Of a stretch of DNA of 5,491 bases, positions 5,441-5,491 are shown one piece after another. The DNA is taken from the NCBI GenBank assembly GCA_016207465.1, contig JACQPP010000116.1:1-5491 (forward strand), read 5' to 3'. Made by a program: the position numbers and the translations under genes. The stretch is from Methanobacteriota archaeon (lineage in GTDB: Archaea; Halobacteriota; Syntropharchaeia; JACQPP01). Positions within the stretch are counted from its first letter, which is position 1. The number at the start of each line of letters is the position of its first letter. Below the pieces are notes generated by a model. The model had not been told where the DNA came from. It did not search any database and was given only the letters and a program-made list of their open reading frames with translations.

Positions 5441-5491
5441 TGCCGGGAGGATGGGGAAACTTAATATACACAAGATTATAATTTTAATTTA
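5441..5491 (+). promoter_or_regulatory. AT-rich tail: possible vapBC terminator and promoter of the next gene
   Basis: After vapC the sequence changes sharply to AT-rich. CTTAATATAC (5460-5469), preceded by GGGGAAA, looks like a BRE/TATA pair that would start a transcript near or beyond the window end. ATTATAATTTTAATTT (5475-5490) contains short T-runs that could end vapBC transcription. No gene is visible in this tail, and the downstream gene is out of view. Confidence 0.35.

Noticed and set aside
5440..5481. Small open frames starting at 5440 or 5451 after vapC.
   Set aside because: One closes after 13 codons and the other begins inside promoter-like AT-rich sequence with no proper ribosome spacing.
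1..5491. tRNA, rRNA, CRISPR repeats, insertion sequence ends.
   Set aside because: I looked on both strands and saw no cloverleaf motif, regular spaced repeats, transposase or terminal inverted repeats.

Overview
The window is a GC-rich stretch with very short, AT-rich intergenic islands. It most likely comes from an archaeon, possibly a member of the Thermoplasmatota. The archaeal call rests on three things: TATA-like boxes (TTTTAAAC, TATTTAAG) about 25-28 bp upstream of start codons, several genes with no Shine-Dalgarno site as if made from leaderless mRNAs, and an AbrB-type VapB paired with a PIN toxin. The phylum is a guess from gene style, not from a marker gene.

Layout from left to right. 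(1) The 3' part of a forward gene for a membrane protein: a beta-rich extracytoplasmic region followed by about five membrane helices; its start lies outside the window. (2) Six bases after its stop, a convergent two-gene operon ends. On the minus strand this operon has a small three-helix membrane protein of unknown function (163 aa), then a FadD-like acyl-CoA synthetase (563 aa, 'ligase A') that starts in a GTGA overlap with the membrane gene. (3) A 91-bp divergent promoter island (3101-3191). (4) A second FadD-like acyl-CoA synthetase on the plus strand (531 aa, 'ligase B'), clearly paralogous to A but without a 28-residue segment and with Cys in place of the Gly after the P-loop lysine. 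(5) A 60-bp AT-rich gap with a TATA box and two candidate operators. (6) A vapBC toxin-antitoxin pair with an ATGA overlap. (7) An AT-rich tail that may hold the end of vapBC and the promoter of the next gene.

How the genes may work together: the two ligases would activate carboxylic acids, probably fatty acids, to acyl-CoA with ATP, feeding beta-oxidation or another acyl-CoA route. Archaeal membranes are built from isoprenoid ethers, so a catabolic role is likelier than lipid synthesis. The translational coupling of ligase A to a small membrane protein suggests a membrane-bound partner, for example in uptake coupled to activation; this is inference. VapBC looks like an independent, self-regulated module.

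I found no tRNA, rRNA, CRISPR array, insertion sequence or origin. The most unusual points are the membrane-protein/ligase A pair, the differences between the two ligases, and the symmetric elements around the vapB promoter.
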